Shown: one piece after another, positions 49,669 through 58,245 of the stretch
How positions within the stretch are numbered: position 1 is the stretch's first letter
Layout: each line of letters opens with the position of its first letter
Assembly: GCF_019597925.1 (NCBI RefSeq)
Contig: NZ_CP080442.1
Coordinates: 3,611,501-3,675,500, forward strand
Direction: 5' to 3'
DNA: 64,000 nucleotides
Source: [Clostridium] scindens
GTDB lineage: Bacteria > Bacillota > Clostridia > Lachnospirales > Lachnospiraceae
Made by a program: the position numbers and the translations under genes
The notes under the pieces: generated by a model
The model's database searches: none
Told to the model about the DNA's origin: nothing
What the model saw: only the letters and a program-made list of their open reading frames with translations

Positions 49669-51048
49669 TTATCCAACCATAATCCGTTCGTTCGGCAATT
49701 CCCTGATCTTGTCTCTGTAATTCGGCTTCCCCGCAAATACCAGGGCCAGCGTCAGAGGGCCAATTCTTCCCACATACATGAGTACCATGATGACCGCCTG
49801 GCTTCCCCGGGCCAGGCTAGGCGTCAAGTCTGCCGTAAGCCCCACCGTTCCTATGGCCGATGCCGTCTCATACATCACATTGATCAGGGGCACGCTGGCA
49901 GGCTCTATGATCAAGACCGTCACCGTGCCGGTAATAAACACCATGAACGCCAGCATGGCCACCGCGAATCCCGTCCGGAAGTTTTCCATTGTGATCTTCC
50001 TTCCGAAGCACTCCGTATCCTTGCCGCCCCGCACGAATGTAATGCAGGCCATCACCAGCATGGCGATCGTCGTGGTCTTGACCCCTCCGGCCGTACCTCC
50101 GGGGGAGCCTCCTATAAACATCAGGATGCAGTCAAGCAGCTTGCTCTCCTGCGTCAGTCCTGACTGGGATACCGTGAAGAATCCCGCCGTCCTAGTAGTT
50201 ACTGACTGGAACATGGAGGCCATAACCTTCTTTCCAAAACTAAAGTCTCCCATAGTCTCTGGATTATGGTACTCCAGCAGAAATGTCGCGATCGTTCCAA
50301 TCGCCAGAAGGATCAGGGTCGTTACGATTGCCAGTTTCGAGTGAAGCCTGAGCCTGGTAAACCACCACTTTTTCGGTACCTCATGCCTATATATCCGTTT
50401 CCCATTGGTGATCACATCATGCCATACCGAGAAGCCGATGCCGCTTAGAATGATCAGCAGCATTGTCGTAATATTGATCAGCGGATTCCCGGCATAGTCT
50501 GCAAAACTGTTGGCACCCAATATATCAATTCCCGCATTACAGAAAGCAGATACGGCATGAAAGATGGAATAGCAAATTCCCCGTACCAGACCGAATTCCG
50601 GCACGAACTGGAACGCATACAGAAAGGCTCCGGCCCCTTCCACCAGGAACGTGCCGGTAATTACCCGCTTCACCATGCCCACCATGCCTCCAAGGGAGTC
50701 CATGTTGTAGGTCTCCTGTATCACCACCCGCTCCCTTACAGTAATCTGCCTGCGAAGAATCAGAAAAAATACGGTGGCACACGCAATTACGCCCAGTCCG
50801 CCTATCTGGATCAGAAATAGTAATATCACCTTGCCAAATATGGTAAACTGTGCCGCCGGCGTTATGGTGACAAGTCCCGTCACGCAGACTGCGGAAGTCG
50901 CCGTAAATAGCGAATCCATAAAAGCAATCGGCTGCCGGTTGGATATCGGAAGCCATAGGAGCACTGCGCCTATAAATATGACTCCCAGGAATCCAAATAC
51001 CAATATCCGCATCGTATTCCATCTGATATTCTGCTTTCTCTGCTGCAT
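49669..51048 (-). CDS. TrkH/KtrB-type potassium transporter membrane subunit
   Basis: A 459-residue ion-translocating protein with about 8-10 membrane helices. Four pore segments are visible by their filter Gly residues, including FTATSAVCVTGLVTITPAAQ, HAVSAFCNAGIDILGANSFA, SVTTRTAGFFTVSQSGLT and ETASAIGTVGLTADLTPSLA. SPGGTAGGVKTTT is the intramembrane loop. It takes up K+ with the TrkA-like partner. No c-di-AMP riboswitch could be recognised in the 196-bp upstream spacer. Confidence 0.94.
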   Translation of the reverse strand: MQQRKQNIRWNTMRILVFGFLGVIFIGAVLLWLPISNRQPIAFMDSLFTATSAVCVTGLVTITPAAQFTIFGKVILLFLIQIGGLGVIACATVFFLILRRQITVRERVVIQETYNMDSLGGMVGMVKRVITGTFLVEGAGAFLYAFQFVPEFGLVRGICYSIFHAVSAFCNAGIDILGANSFADYAGNPLINITTMLLIILSGIGFSVWHDVITNGKRIYRHEVPKKWWFTRLRLHSKLAIVTTLILLAIGTIATFLLEYHNPETMGDFSFGKKVMASMFQSVTTRTAGFFTVSQSGLTQESKLLDCILMFIGGSPGGTAGGVKTTTIAMLVMACITFVRGGKDTECFGRKITMENFRTGFAVAMLAFMVFITGTVTVLIIEPASVPLINVMYETASAIGTVGLTADLTPSLARGSQAVIMVLMYVGRIGPLTLALVFAGKPNYRDKIRELPNERIMVG

Positions 51049-51186
51049 AACCTTATCTCCTTTGGCGCCGATCCGCCTGACTCCTTAGACTTTGCGTATT
51101 ATGATAGCACATTCATTTGGTTATTTCTAGTGGTCCTTATTTAGTTTCCTGCTTACCCAAGACACAGGCGCGGGAAAAGCGCTGCA

Positions 51187-51217
51187 GAAGGCACAGGCCG
51201 AAACGGCCTGTGCCTTC
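51187..51217 (-). terminator. Hairpin downstream of grdB
   Basis: A perfect 14-bp stem GAAGGCACAGGCCG/CGGCCTGTGCCTTC with a 3-nt loop, 28 bp beyond the grdB stop. The T-run after it is weak, so it may stabilise the message as much as terminate it. Confidence 0.6.
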
Positions 51218-51244
51218 CATCTACAATCTGTCGGAATTCCGAAA

Positions 51245-52552
51245 TTATTCAAATACAGTCTGGTCTTCCACCGGCGTCATAAGCGCTTTAAGCGCCCGCT
51301 CCACAAGTTCCCGGCGGATCTTCTTGCTGGCCTCTTCTCCCCTGCCCGGATCGCCGAGAGGATATGGGATTCCCACTGCCGGAACGATACGGTTAGCTCC
51401 GATCGTAAGGGAGATGGGCACTACCGTCGCAATATGTACTACCGGAATGCCTGCCCGCTCGATTTCCTTCACCATTGTTGCGCCGCAACGAGTGCAGGTG
51501 CCTCAGGTGGAGGTCAGAATTACCGCCCCAATGTGGTCATCCAGCAGTTTCTTTACAAAGTCCTCTCCGAATGCCTTTGCATTTCCCGTAGAGGTTCCGG
51601 TACCGGTAGTGGTAATGAAGTAATCCGCAAGTTCTCCGATCACGCCTTCCTGTTCCATCTCCCGCAGTACGTCCAGCGGCACTACCAGATCCGGGTCTTC
51701 GGTTACGAATGCCCGATCATAGCCGCCATGGATGGTCATGAAGTCTTTCTTGTCCATATGATCCATGCCCTTGATGCTGTAGATTCCATACTTGGTGGCG
51801 CTGGATGACTCTATATGGTCAGGATTGCCTTGGGGAACGATTCCGCCGGAGGTGACCACTGCGATCTTGATCTTTCCTACGTCAGCAACCGGAGGATTCG
51901 GCGGTATCCGGTCAAATACGGGCATCGGATACTCGGTAACGCATTCCTCGCCTTTCATCTTCTTGACCAGTAGTTCTACCGCCCGCTCAGACCCTCTCTT
52001 CTCGTGGAAATAGTTGACACGGATTCCCCGTTCCAGATATCCTTCTATTTCCGGCCCGAAAATCTCTTCTCCGTTGATCAATTTCTCGCCAAGCCTTTTC
52101 ATTACCGGCACTGCGTCACGCATTCCTGCCGCTGAGTTCTTGGTCTTTACAATAATTACATCCTTCTTGAACATGTCAGCTCCGGGGTTTTCCTGGTACA
52201 TTCCTGTGATGACCGGAATTCCAAACCGCGCTTCTACCGCCTTGGCGATAGTTCCACATGCCACGCCGTATCGCCCGGCATTGAAAGCCGGACCTGCGAT
52301 AAATAGCTGAGGGCCTACCGGCTCCATCATCTTAAGGATCTCTTCCTTCGCCTCTTCCAGATGCTCGCCAAAATAGTTGTCTCCACAGACGATCGTGGCG
52401 GCGATCTCATATCCATCGCCAAATTCCTTCGCAAATGCAAGGCCCGGACCGATCGCGCCTTCATGGAATTCGGGCTTCATGCCTGCCGCTTCCTCGCCGC
52501 CTGCGCCTGCAAAGAAGTTATTGATATAATGGACAATTTTTATTTTAGACAT
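51245..52552 (-). CDS. grdB: Glycine/sarcosine/betaine reductase component B, selenoprotein subunit
   Basis: A 435-residue selenoprotein. An in-frame TGA at 51503-51505 (residue 350) is read as selenocysteine in LTST-U-GTCTRCGA, the GrdB active-site motif; the frame then continues to 51245. The subunit forms the Se-carboxymethyl-type adduct with the amine substrate and passes it to the acetyl-phosphate-forming components. The RNA just after the TGA (GGCACCTGCACTCGTTGCGG) can fold as the SECIS needed by SelB. GrdA, GrdC and GrdD are not in the window. Homologues include GrdF (sarcosine) and GrdH (betaine), so the substrate is open. Confidence 0.93.
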
Positions 52553-52567
52553 TATTGCGCCCCCTTC

Positions 52568-53854
52568 CTAATACGTGCGCGCCGTCAGATGATTGTATCC
52601 GTTGGCAATGGTGGATGCGATGATAATCTGCAGTTCTGCCTCAATGCTCCCATCCGGCTTCATGCTACCTTCAAATCCCCCGATCATAGTTTCCACATAG
52701 TCCAAAGTCCCGATTACCTTCTCCATCGGCGGGAAGTGGATGATGATATTGCCCTGCCCGCAGGATACTACCGTATCCGCCTCCGGCACCACGTCCGCCA
52801 GCGACTGGGACTTTCCGTCCCGTCCCGGGAACTCGTCGGTGATCAGCACGACCTTTGCTCCTGCCAGCGTGGCCTTCTTACAGTTCATCATCAAATCCGT
52901 ATCCGGGTTGCCATATCCTTCTTCTGTAATGATCACCCCGTCCAGCCCCAGGAATTCTACCAGTTTCCCGACCATATCCGAAGACCGCTCCTTATCTGCC
53001 AGAAATACATTTTCGTTGGTCAGTATGACTCCGATAAAATTCAGGTCTTTCCCATGGTGTTTATACAGGTCCTCAATCACCGGATTATTCAGGTGATGGA
53101 AGGTGGTCACCTTGTCACAAGGTGCCACGCAGTTGCCGCTCACGATAGCGCCGTCCATGATCTCCGTGGGGTACATGAAGGTAGGGATGAACTTCTTGGC
53201 ATCCACGCCATAATAATAGGTATCATGGAGAAGTCCTTGCGACTGCAGCATATGGATATATCCCACCTTAGGCAGATCCGGATACTGCGCCGCCTGTTCC
53301 AAATAGGGCCGGGTCTCGTAAGTTGCGATCTCATCCGGGACAAGTTCCCTTGCCGCCTCCCCTATGTAGGCTGCTACTTTAAGCCCTGCAAGCCTTCCTG
53401 CCGTCTCATGCTCATGGGCATCGATTCCATCCTTGGCATGGAAGATGACGCACACGTTGTTGGTCTTGGAAAACGGCGTGTACTTTGCCGTCTCTCCCGC
53501 CATATCGATGATTCCTTCCTGGAATCCCACGATCCTTCCCGAAGTCACGACCGCCGCGCCAACCAGGGCATGGGTCCTGCCCTCTCCTACCTGCTTTACC
53601 TTATTGATGATTCCCGGGAATATGCCGCCACTTCCGTCAACCTTCACCCGGGGCTCGATCACGTCCTTCACCGGAGCAATCCGTATCGATTCCCCGGGTC
53701 TCGCCAGTTCTACTTCCGCCGATACCAGACGGTCATCCGCAAGTACCAGATCGATGATCTCCTGCCGGCAGACATAGAGTGTCCCCTTCTCCACATATGT
53801 CCGGTCAGCAAACTGAACATCATGGATAAATATCTTTCCCAATTCCAGTTTCAA
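52568..53854 (-). CDS. grdE: Glycine/sarcosine/betaine reductase component B, alpha/beta proprotein
   Basis: A 428-residue proprotein. Cys242 in AIVSGNCVAPCDK is the residue at which GrdE is known to be cleaved to leave a pyruvoyl-type carbonyl group that captures the substrate amine. It precedes grdB by 15 bp. The start codon is TTG at 53854 with AGGAGGG upstream, which may set a lower translation level. It pairs with grdB as component B; homologues GrdG (sarcosine) and GrdI (betaine) have the same layout, so the symbol is by family only. Confidence 0.92.
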   Translation of the reverse strand: MKLELGKIFIHDVQFADRTYVEKGTLYVCRQEIIDLVLADDRLVSAEVELARPGESIRIAPVKDVIEPRVKVDGSGGIFPGIINKVKQVGEGRTHALVGAAVVTSGRIVGFQEGIIDMAGETAKYTPFSKTNNVCVIFHAKDGIDAHEHETAGRLAGLKVAAYIGEAARELVPDEIATYETRPYLEQAAQYPDLPKVGYIHMLQSQGLLHDTYYYGVDAKKFIPTFMYPTEIMDGAIVSGNCVAPCDKVTTFHHLNNPVIEDLYKHHGKDLNFIGVILTNENVFLADKERSSDMVGKLVEFLGLDGVIITEEGYGNPDTDLMMNCKKATLAGAKVVLITDEFPGRDGKSQSLADVVPEADTVVSCGQGNIIIHFPPMEKVIGTLDYVETMIGGFEGSMKPDGSIEAELQIIIASTIANGYNHLTARTY

Positions 53855-53876
53855 TTCTTTCCCTCCTTTTCACAAA

Positions 53877-53904
53877 AAGGGAACATTAAGAATAATGTTC
53901 CCTT
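53877..53904 (-). promoter_or_regulatory. Attenuator-like hairpin in grdE leader
   Basis: Minus-strand 11-bp stem AAGGGAACATT/AATGTTCCCTT with a 6-nt loop and a short T-tract, ending 22 nt before the TTG start of grdE. It looks like an intrinsic terminator inside the leader. Alternatively it is the end of an upstream transcript, but the gene upstream has its own terminator at 53986. Confidence 0.6.
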
Positions 53905-53985
53905 AAGCAATAAATTTACCGTCAATTTTCTTATATCTATATAATAATCTAAAAATTAACAAATAACAAGCCTAAACACAGCAAA

Positions 53986-54018
53986 AGTGCATCAGGCCAA
54001 TTTAAAACCTGATGCACT
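53986..54018 (-). terminator. Terminator of HPr-like gene
   Basis: Minus-strand 11-bp stem AGTGCATCAGG/CCTGATGCACT with an 11-nt loop and TTTTGC tail, 42 bp beyond the stop of the HPr-like gene. Confidence 0.8.
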
Positions 54019-54060
54019 ACTATTTCTTCACGGGGAAGCGGATATATAAATCAATATTCA

Positions 54061-54285
54061 TTATGCCATAAATTTTTGCAGATCGTGCCTTATCTTATCG
54101 TTCGGCTCATCATGCACCACCAGCATCAGCTCTTTCTTAACGCCCAGTCCCATGACTCCCATAACAGACTTGGCATCGACATGATGGCATCCAGAGATCA
54201 ATTCTACATCACAGTCGTATTTTGACACTTTATCCACCAATACCAATGCGTCCTCCGCCGAATTTAGTAAGATATTAAATTTCAT
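54061..54285 (-). CDS. HPr-like protein lacking the phosphorylatable histidine
   Basis: A 74-residue protein that aligns with PTS HPr. KVSKYDCDVELISG and VDAKSVMGVMGLGVKKEL match the HPr core with the regulatory Ser46 region (KSIMGVM in HPr). The active-site loop GLHARPA with His15 is missing; the N-terminus reads NSAEDALVLV. It therefore cannot pass phosphate in the PTS, but could be a target of HPr kinase, as Crh is in Bacillus, with a role in catabolite control. It is short compared with HPr (about 88 residues). It is monocistronic and lies upstream of grdE-grdB. Confidence 0.78.
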   Translation of the reverse strand: MKFNILLNSAEDALVLVDKVSKYDCDVELISGCHHVDAKSVMGVMGLGVKKELMLVVHDEPNDKIRHDLQKFMA

Positions 54286-54432
54286 GTCTTTCTCCTCCTT
54301 CCGTATCTGTCTGCATCATACATATATATTCTACAACTCAAATCGGTTAAAGCAGTATCAACATCCGCTGAATTCCAGCATACTAAAGTAATTGCGGCCT
54401 CCCCTAAAAAAATAATCAAAATATGTTCCGTC

Positions 54433-55122
54433 CTATACCTTGAACCGGTACCCCACTCCCCATATCGTCTCAATATACTGAGGATTGGAGGTATCCATCT
54501 CCACCTTCTCCCGAATCTTCTTGATGTGTACCGTGACCGTAGCGATATCTCCGATGGACTCCATGTCCCATATCTCCCGGAACAGTTCTTCCTTCGTATA
54601 TACATGGTTTGGATGGCTGGCGAGGAAGGTGAGCAGGTCGAATTCCTTCGTGGTAAACGTCCTCTCTTCCTCATTTACCCACACTCTCCGGGCCGTAGTA
54701 TCAATCTTAAGGCCACGGATCTCAATCACCTTATTGGCCTCCACCGCGCTTCCTGTCAGGCGGTCATACCTGGCCAGATGAGCCTTCACCCGGGCCACCA
54801 GCTCGCTGGGACTGAATGGCTTTGTCATATAGTCGTCCGCTCCAAGCCCAAGGCCGCGGATCTTGTCAATGTCATCCTTCTTGGCGGACACCATGATAAT
54901 AGGCGTATTCTTTACATCCCTGATCTGCCTGCAGATCTCGAATCCATCAATTCCTGGAAGCATAAGATCCAGGATAAACATGTCAAACTCCTCGCCCAGC
55001 GCCTTCTTAAGCCCCGTCTCGCCGTCATTGGCAACCTCCACCTTGAATCCGCTCAATTCCAGATAATCCTTTTCCAGATCTGCAATCGCCTCTTCGTCCT
55101 CTACAATCAATATCTTACTCAT
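54433..55122 (-). CDS. OmpR/PhoB-type response regulator
   Basis: A 229-residue two-component regulator. The receiver has acidic residues in VEDEEAI, the phosphoacceptor Asp in FDMFILDLMLPGIDGFEIC and Lys in YMTKPFSPSEL. The winged-helix output domain covers about 135-228 (RRVWVNEEERTFTTKEFDLL, IWGVGYRFKV). The start at 55122 has AGGAGG 10 nt upstream. The kinase gene overlaps it by 4 bp. Confidence 0.94.
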   Translation of the reverse strand: MSKILIVEDEEAIADLEKDYLELSGFKVEVANDGETGLKKALGEEFDMFILDLMLPGIDGFEICRQIRDVKNTPIIMVSAKKDDIDKIRGLGLGADDYMTKPFSPSELVARVKAHLARYDRLTGSAVEANKVIEIRGLKIDTTARRVWVNEEERTFTTKEFDLLTFLASHPNHVYTKEELFREIWDMESIGDIATVTVHIKKIREKVEMDTSNPQYIETIWGVGYRFKV

Positions 55123-56612
55123 GAAATCGGCACCTCCTGATATTTTCTTAAGACAAAATACATGGTCGTTCCAGCCTCTTCCCTGCTGGTTGCCCATATC
55201 TTGCCGCCATGCTCCTCTATAATCTTCTTGACGATGGAAAGCCCTATGCCGCTTCCTCCTTTGGAAGAATTCCGGGAGGCATCCGTCCGGTAGAACCTGT
55301 CGAATATATTGGGCAGATCCTTGGCGGCGATCCCTTTTCCATTGTCTTCCAGTTCCACCTGTATGAAGTCTCCTACGTCTTTCACCCTGAGATTAATCTT
55401 CCCTTTTGGCTTATCCATATACTTCAGGGAATTATTTACAATATTGTGGATGACTCTCTTAATCTGCTCCGCATCCGCGATGACCTTGACGCTGCCTTCC
55501 ACATAATTGAAATACCCGAACTCCACATTCTTTGACTCCAGCTCTATGGAAAGATCTTCCGCGCAGTCGTCAAAATAGGCATTTACCGACAGTGTATTAA
55601 AGTTATAGGGTATCCTGTTGGTGTCAATCTTGGTATAGAGAGTCAGCTCATTGATCAGCGTGTCCATCTCATTGGCTTTATTATAAATGGTACGGATATA
55701 TCTTTCCATCTTTTCCGGCGTATCCGCCACCCCGTCCATGATTCCCTCCGCATAGCCTTTGATCGCCGTCACCGGCGTCTTCAGGTCATGGGAGATGTTG
55801 CTGATCAGTTCCTTGTTCTCCCGGTCGAATTTGATCTTTTCTTCTGCATTATCCTTCAGCCTGCAGCGCATCTGTTCCAGATCCTGGCATAGGCTTCCAA
55901 GCTCGTCTTCGGATTCCGGTTCCAACTCAAAGTCCAGATTCCCGTCCCGGATATTCTTAGCCGCCACCTGCATCTTCCCCAGCGGCCGCATGATCGCCCG
56001 GTAAATCCAGAATATCAGCAAGGCGGCCGTAAGTATCAGCACGATGATGATCCCAAATACCATATCCACAAAGAATTCTTCCACTTCTGGAATCATGTTG
56101 CTCACATCCGTGACGATGAAGGCACTCCCTTCCTGGCCGTCTGAATAATGGAAATCCACCTGCTTGATGAGCGCCTGGGCTTCTCCTCCCAGATAAATCC
56201 CATTTTCCGAGGTATTCTCCGATTCCCCATAATCTGGAAGCTGTCCGATCACATGGTTGGCCTCTTCCATATCCGTTCCCACATAGATAATCGTGCCTTC
56301 CTTGCGAACCAGCAGGTACGCCTTCTTCTCCTCCAGCTTCTGGTTGAATTCTTCCAGGCAGGTGGCATCTTCCATCTCCTGAGGATTCGTCTTTGCCATC
56401 TTGGACAGTTCATGGTATGGCTTCTCTGTCAGCCTGGACATCACAAGAACCGAATTGGAGAAACTCTTTACCGTAGTTCCCGAAATTTCATATGTTTTTT
56501 CTATAGCACTGATCTGATACCGTCCCAGCAGGCAAACCATCGTGACGGTCAGAACAATTGGAATTAAAATAAGCGTCAGAAAAGCGATGCTTAATCTTGT
56601 CTTTAACTTCAT
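55119..56612 (-). CDS. Sensor histidine kinase
   Basis: A 497-residue membrane kinase. There is a first helix at about 8-30 (AFLTLILIPIVLTVTMVCLL), an extracellular sensor of about 150 residues, a second helix (IIIVLILTAALLIFWIYRAI), HAMP, and the HisKA box ELISNISHDLKTPVTAIKGY. The ATPase motifs are IHNIVNNSLKYM (N), VELEDNGKGI (G1) and GSGIGLSIVKKI (G2). It is cotranscribed with the response regulator. The signal is unknown. Confidence 0.94.
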   Translation of the reverse strand: MKLKTRLSIAFLTLILIPIVLTVTMVCLLGRYQISAIEKTYEISGTTVKSFSNSVLVMSRLTEKPYHELSKMAKTNPQEMEDATCLEEFNQKLEEKKAYLLVRKEGTIIYVGTDMEEANHVIGQLPDYGESENTSENGIYLGGEAQALIKQVDFHYSDGQEGSAFIVTDVSNMIPEVEEFFVDMVFGIIIVLILTAALLIFWIYRAIMRPLGKMQVAAKNIRDGNLDFELEPESEDELGSLCQDLEQMRCRLKDNAEEKIKFDRENKELISNISHDLKTPVTAIKGYAEGIMDGVADTPEKMERYIRTIYNKANEMDTLINELTLYTKIDTNRIPYNFNTLSVNAYFDDCAEDLSIELESKNVEFGYFNYVEGSVKVIADAEQIKRVIHNIVNNSLKYMDKPKGKINLRVKDVGDFIQVELEDNGKGIAAKDLPNIFDRFYRTDASRNSSKGGSGIGLSIVKKIIEEHGGKIWATSREEAGTTMYFVLRKYQEVPIS

Positions 56613-56644
56613 TCGTTTATACCCTCCAGGAAAAGTATAGCATG

Positions 56645-56672
56645 AAAAAGGGCGCTTCACATCAAAGCGCCC
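56645..56672 (-). terminator. Terminator of metK
   Basis: Minus-strand 8-bp stem GGGCGCTT/AAGCGCCC followed by TTTTT, 20 bp beyond the metK stop and just upstream of the kinase gene. Confidence 0.88.
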
Positions 56673-56691
56673 ATAAACTTTTCTAAAATTT

Positions 56692-57879
56692 TTATAAATA
56701 CTTCTTCAGTACTTCCACTTTATCAAGCTTCTCCCACGGAAGGTCGATGTCCGTACGGCCGAAGTGGCCATACGCCGCCGTCTGCTTATACAGCGGACGT
56801 CTCAGATCCAGCATCTTGATGATGCCTGCCGGACGCAGGTCAAAGTTCTCGCGGATGATCTCTACCAGTTTCTCATCGTCAATTCTGCCGGTTCCGAAGG
56901 TATCTGCCATGATAGAGGTCGGATGTGCCACGCCAATGGCATAGGACAGCTGGATCTCGCATTTCTTGGCAATCCCTGCCGCCACGATATTCTTGGCTAC
57001 ATAGCGGGCAGCATAGGCTGCGGAACGGTCTACCTTCGTGCAGTCCTTGCCGGAGAATGCCCCGCCTCCATGGCGGGCCATTCCGCCATAGGTGTCTACG
57101 ATGATCTTGCGTCCTGTAAGGCCGCTGTCGCCATGGGGCCCGCCGATCACAAAACGGCCTGTGGGATTGATAAAGAACTTCGTCTCCCCGTCAATCATCC
57201 CCTGCGGAATCACTGCTTCGAAAACATGCTTCCTGATGTCTTCATGAATCTGCTCCTGGCTGATATCCGGATCATGCTGGGTCGACAGCACCACCGCGTC
57301 CAAACGTCTTGGCACGCCCGCCTCGTCGTATTCTACCGTCACCTGGGTCTTGCCGTCCGGCCTTAAGTAGGGAAGGGTTCCGTTCTTCCTGACTTCCGTA
57401 AGTCTTCTGGCCAGCTTGTGCGCCAGGGCAATCGGGTATGGCATCAGTTCCGGGGTCTCATCCGTGGCGTAGCCAAACATCATGCCCTGATCTCCTGCGC
57501 CGATTGCCTCGATCTCTTCTTCAGACATCTTATTTTCCTTTGCCTCCAGCGCCTTGTCAACGCCCATGGCAATATCTGAGGACTGCTCGTCGATGGCCGT
57601 GATCACGCCACAGGTATCCGCATCAAACCCAAACTTCCCTCTCGTGTATCCGATCTCCCTGACCGTATCCCTGACGATCTTCTGGATGTCTACGTAAGCG
57701 TTGGTGGTGATCTCTCCCATGACAAGCACAAGGCCCGTGGTGGTACATGTCTCGCATGCCACACGGCTCATAGGATCCTGCTCCATAAGCGCGTCCAGGA
57801 TGGCGTCGGATATCTGGTCGCACATCTTGTCCGGATGGCCTTCTGTTACTGATTCTGACGTAAATAAAAGTTTTTCCAT
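56692..57879 (-). CDS. metK: S-adenosylmethionine synthetase
   Basis: A 395-residue enzyme forming SAM from methionine and ATP. Family signatures include FTSESVTEGHPDKMCDQISD, GAGDQGMMFGYA, the phosphate loop GGGAFSGKDCTKVDRSAAYA and FINPTGRFVIGGPHGDSGLT. It is transcribed from a consensus promoter through a SAM-I riboswitch, so its expression falls when SAM is high. Confidence 0.98.
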   Translation of the reverse strand: MEKLLFTSESVTEGHPDKMCDQISDAILDALMEQDPMSRVACETCTTTGLVLVMGEITTNAYVDIQKIVRDTVREIGYTRGKFGFDADTCGVITAIDEQSSDIAMGVDKALEAKENKMSEEEIEAIGAGDQGMMFGYATDETPELMPYPIALAHKLARRLTEVRKNGTLPYLRPDGKTQVTVEYDEAGVPRRLDAVVLSTQHDPDISQEQIHEDIRKHVFEAVIPQGMIDGETKFFINPTGRFVIGGPHGDSGLTGRKIIVDTYGGMARHGGGAFSGKDCTKVDRSAAYAARYVAKNIVAAGIAKKCEIQLSYAIGVAHPTSIMADTFGTGRIDDEKLVEIIRENFDLRPAGIIKMLDLRRPLYKQTAAYGHFGRTDIDLPWEKLDKVEVLKKYL

Positions 57880-57992
57880 AGCATTCTCTCCTTTTCTACT
57901 GAAAGGGGCTTGCCCTTTCGCACACTTTCTCCCTGGATGGATTTATTTGGGGCTTGCAGCGTTTCAGAGATATGCCACGCAAGGCCCACTCC

Positions 57993-58142
57993 AAAAAACA
58001 GCCCGCATAAAGCGGACTGTTTTATATTATCATAAACCAATCCTCTTATTGTTCGATTACTCGCTCAGGTTGGCACCTTCCACACACCGGGGGTTGCCGC
58101 AGCTTCACAGATCCTTTGTATCTCCACTGCTCTGAATAAGAG
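57993..58142 (-). ncRNA. SAM-I (S-box) riboswitch with terminator, controlling metK
   Basis: P1 is formed by CTCTTAT (58136-58142) and ATAAGAG (58043-58049). Between them lie the conserved core AAGCTGCGGCAACC, GAAGGTGCCAACC and GCGAGTAATCGAACAATAAG. The expression platform is the terminator ACAGTCCGC-tttat-GCGGGCTGT with a T-run (57993-58020). SAM binding should favour the terminator and shut off metK. Confidence 0.95.
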
Positions 58143-58184
58143 AAAGTTTGCATTATTTAATTAATGGTTCTATGTACGAATAAG

Positions 58185-58213
58185 ACTTTACACTCTTTTC
58201 CTCTAATTGTCAA
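58185..58213 (-). promoter_or_regulatory. Sigma-A promoter of the SAM riboswitch-metK transcript
   Basis: Minus strand TTGACA (58208-58213), a 17-bp spacer and TAAAGT (58185-58190), about 43 nt upstream of the riboswitch P1. Confidence 0.8.
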
Positions 58214-58245
58214 CCTACACTTTATGGAATCTGTATTATGCCTTG

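Noticed and set aside
51503..52552. grdB as two separate ORFs (349 and 76 codons)
   Set aside because: The TGA between them lies exactly in the known selenocysteine motif of GrdB and the frame continues, so it is one selenoprotein gene.
52361..53944. 527-codon plus-strand ORF opposite grdB-grdE
   Set aside because: It is antisense to two firmly identified genes; its translation is Arg/His/Leu-rich without domain sense and has no ribosome site.
57846..58040. 64-codon minus-strand ORF in the metK leader
   Set aside because: It overlaps the SAM-I terminator and the start of metK, so it is leader RNA rather than a protein gene.
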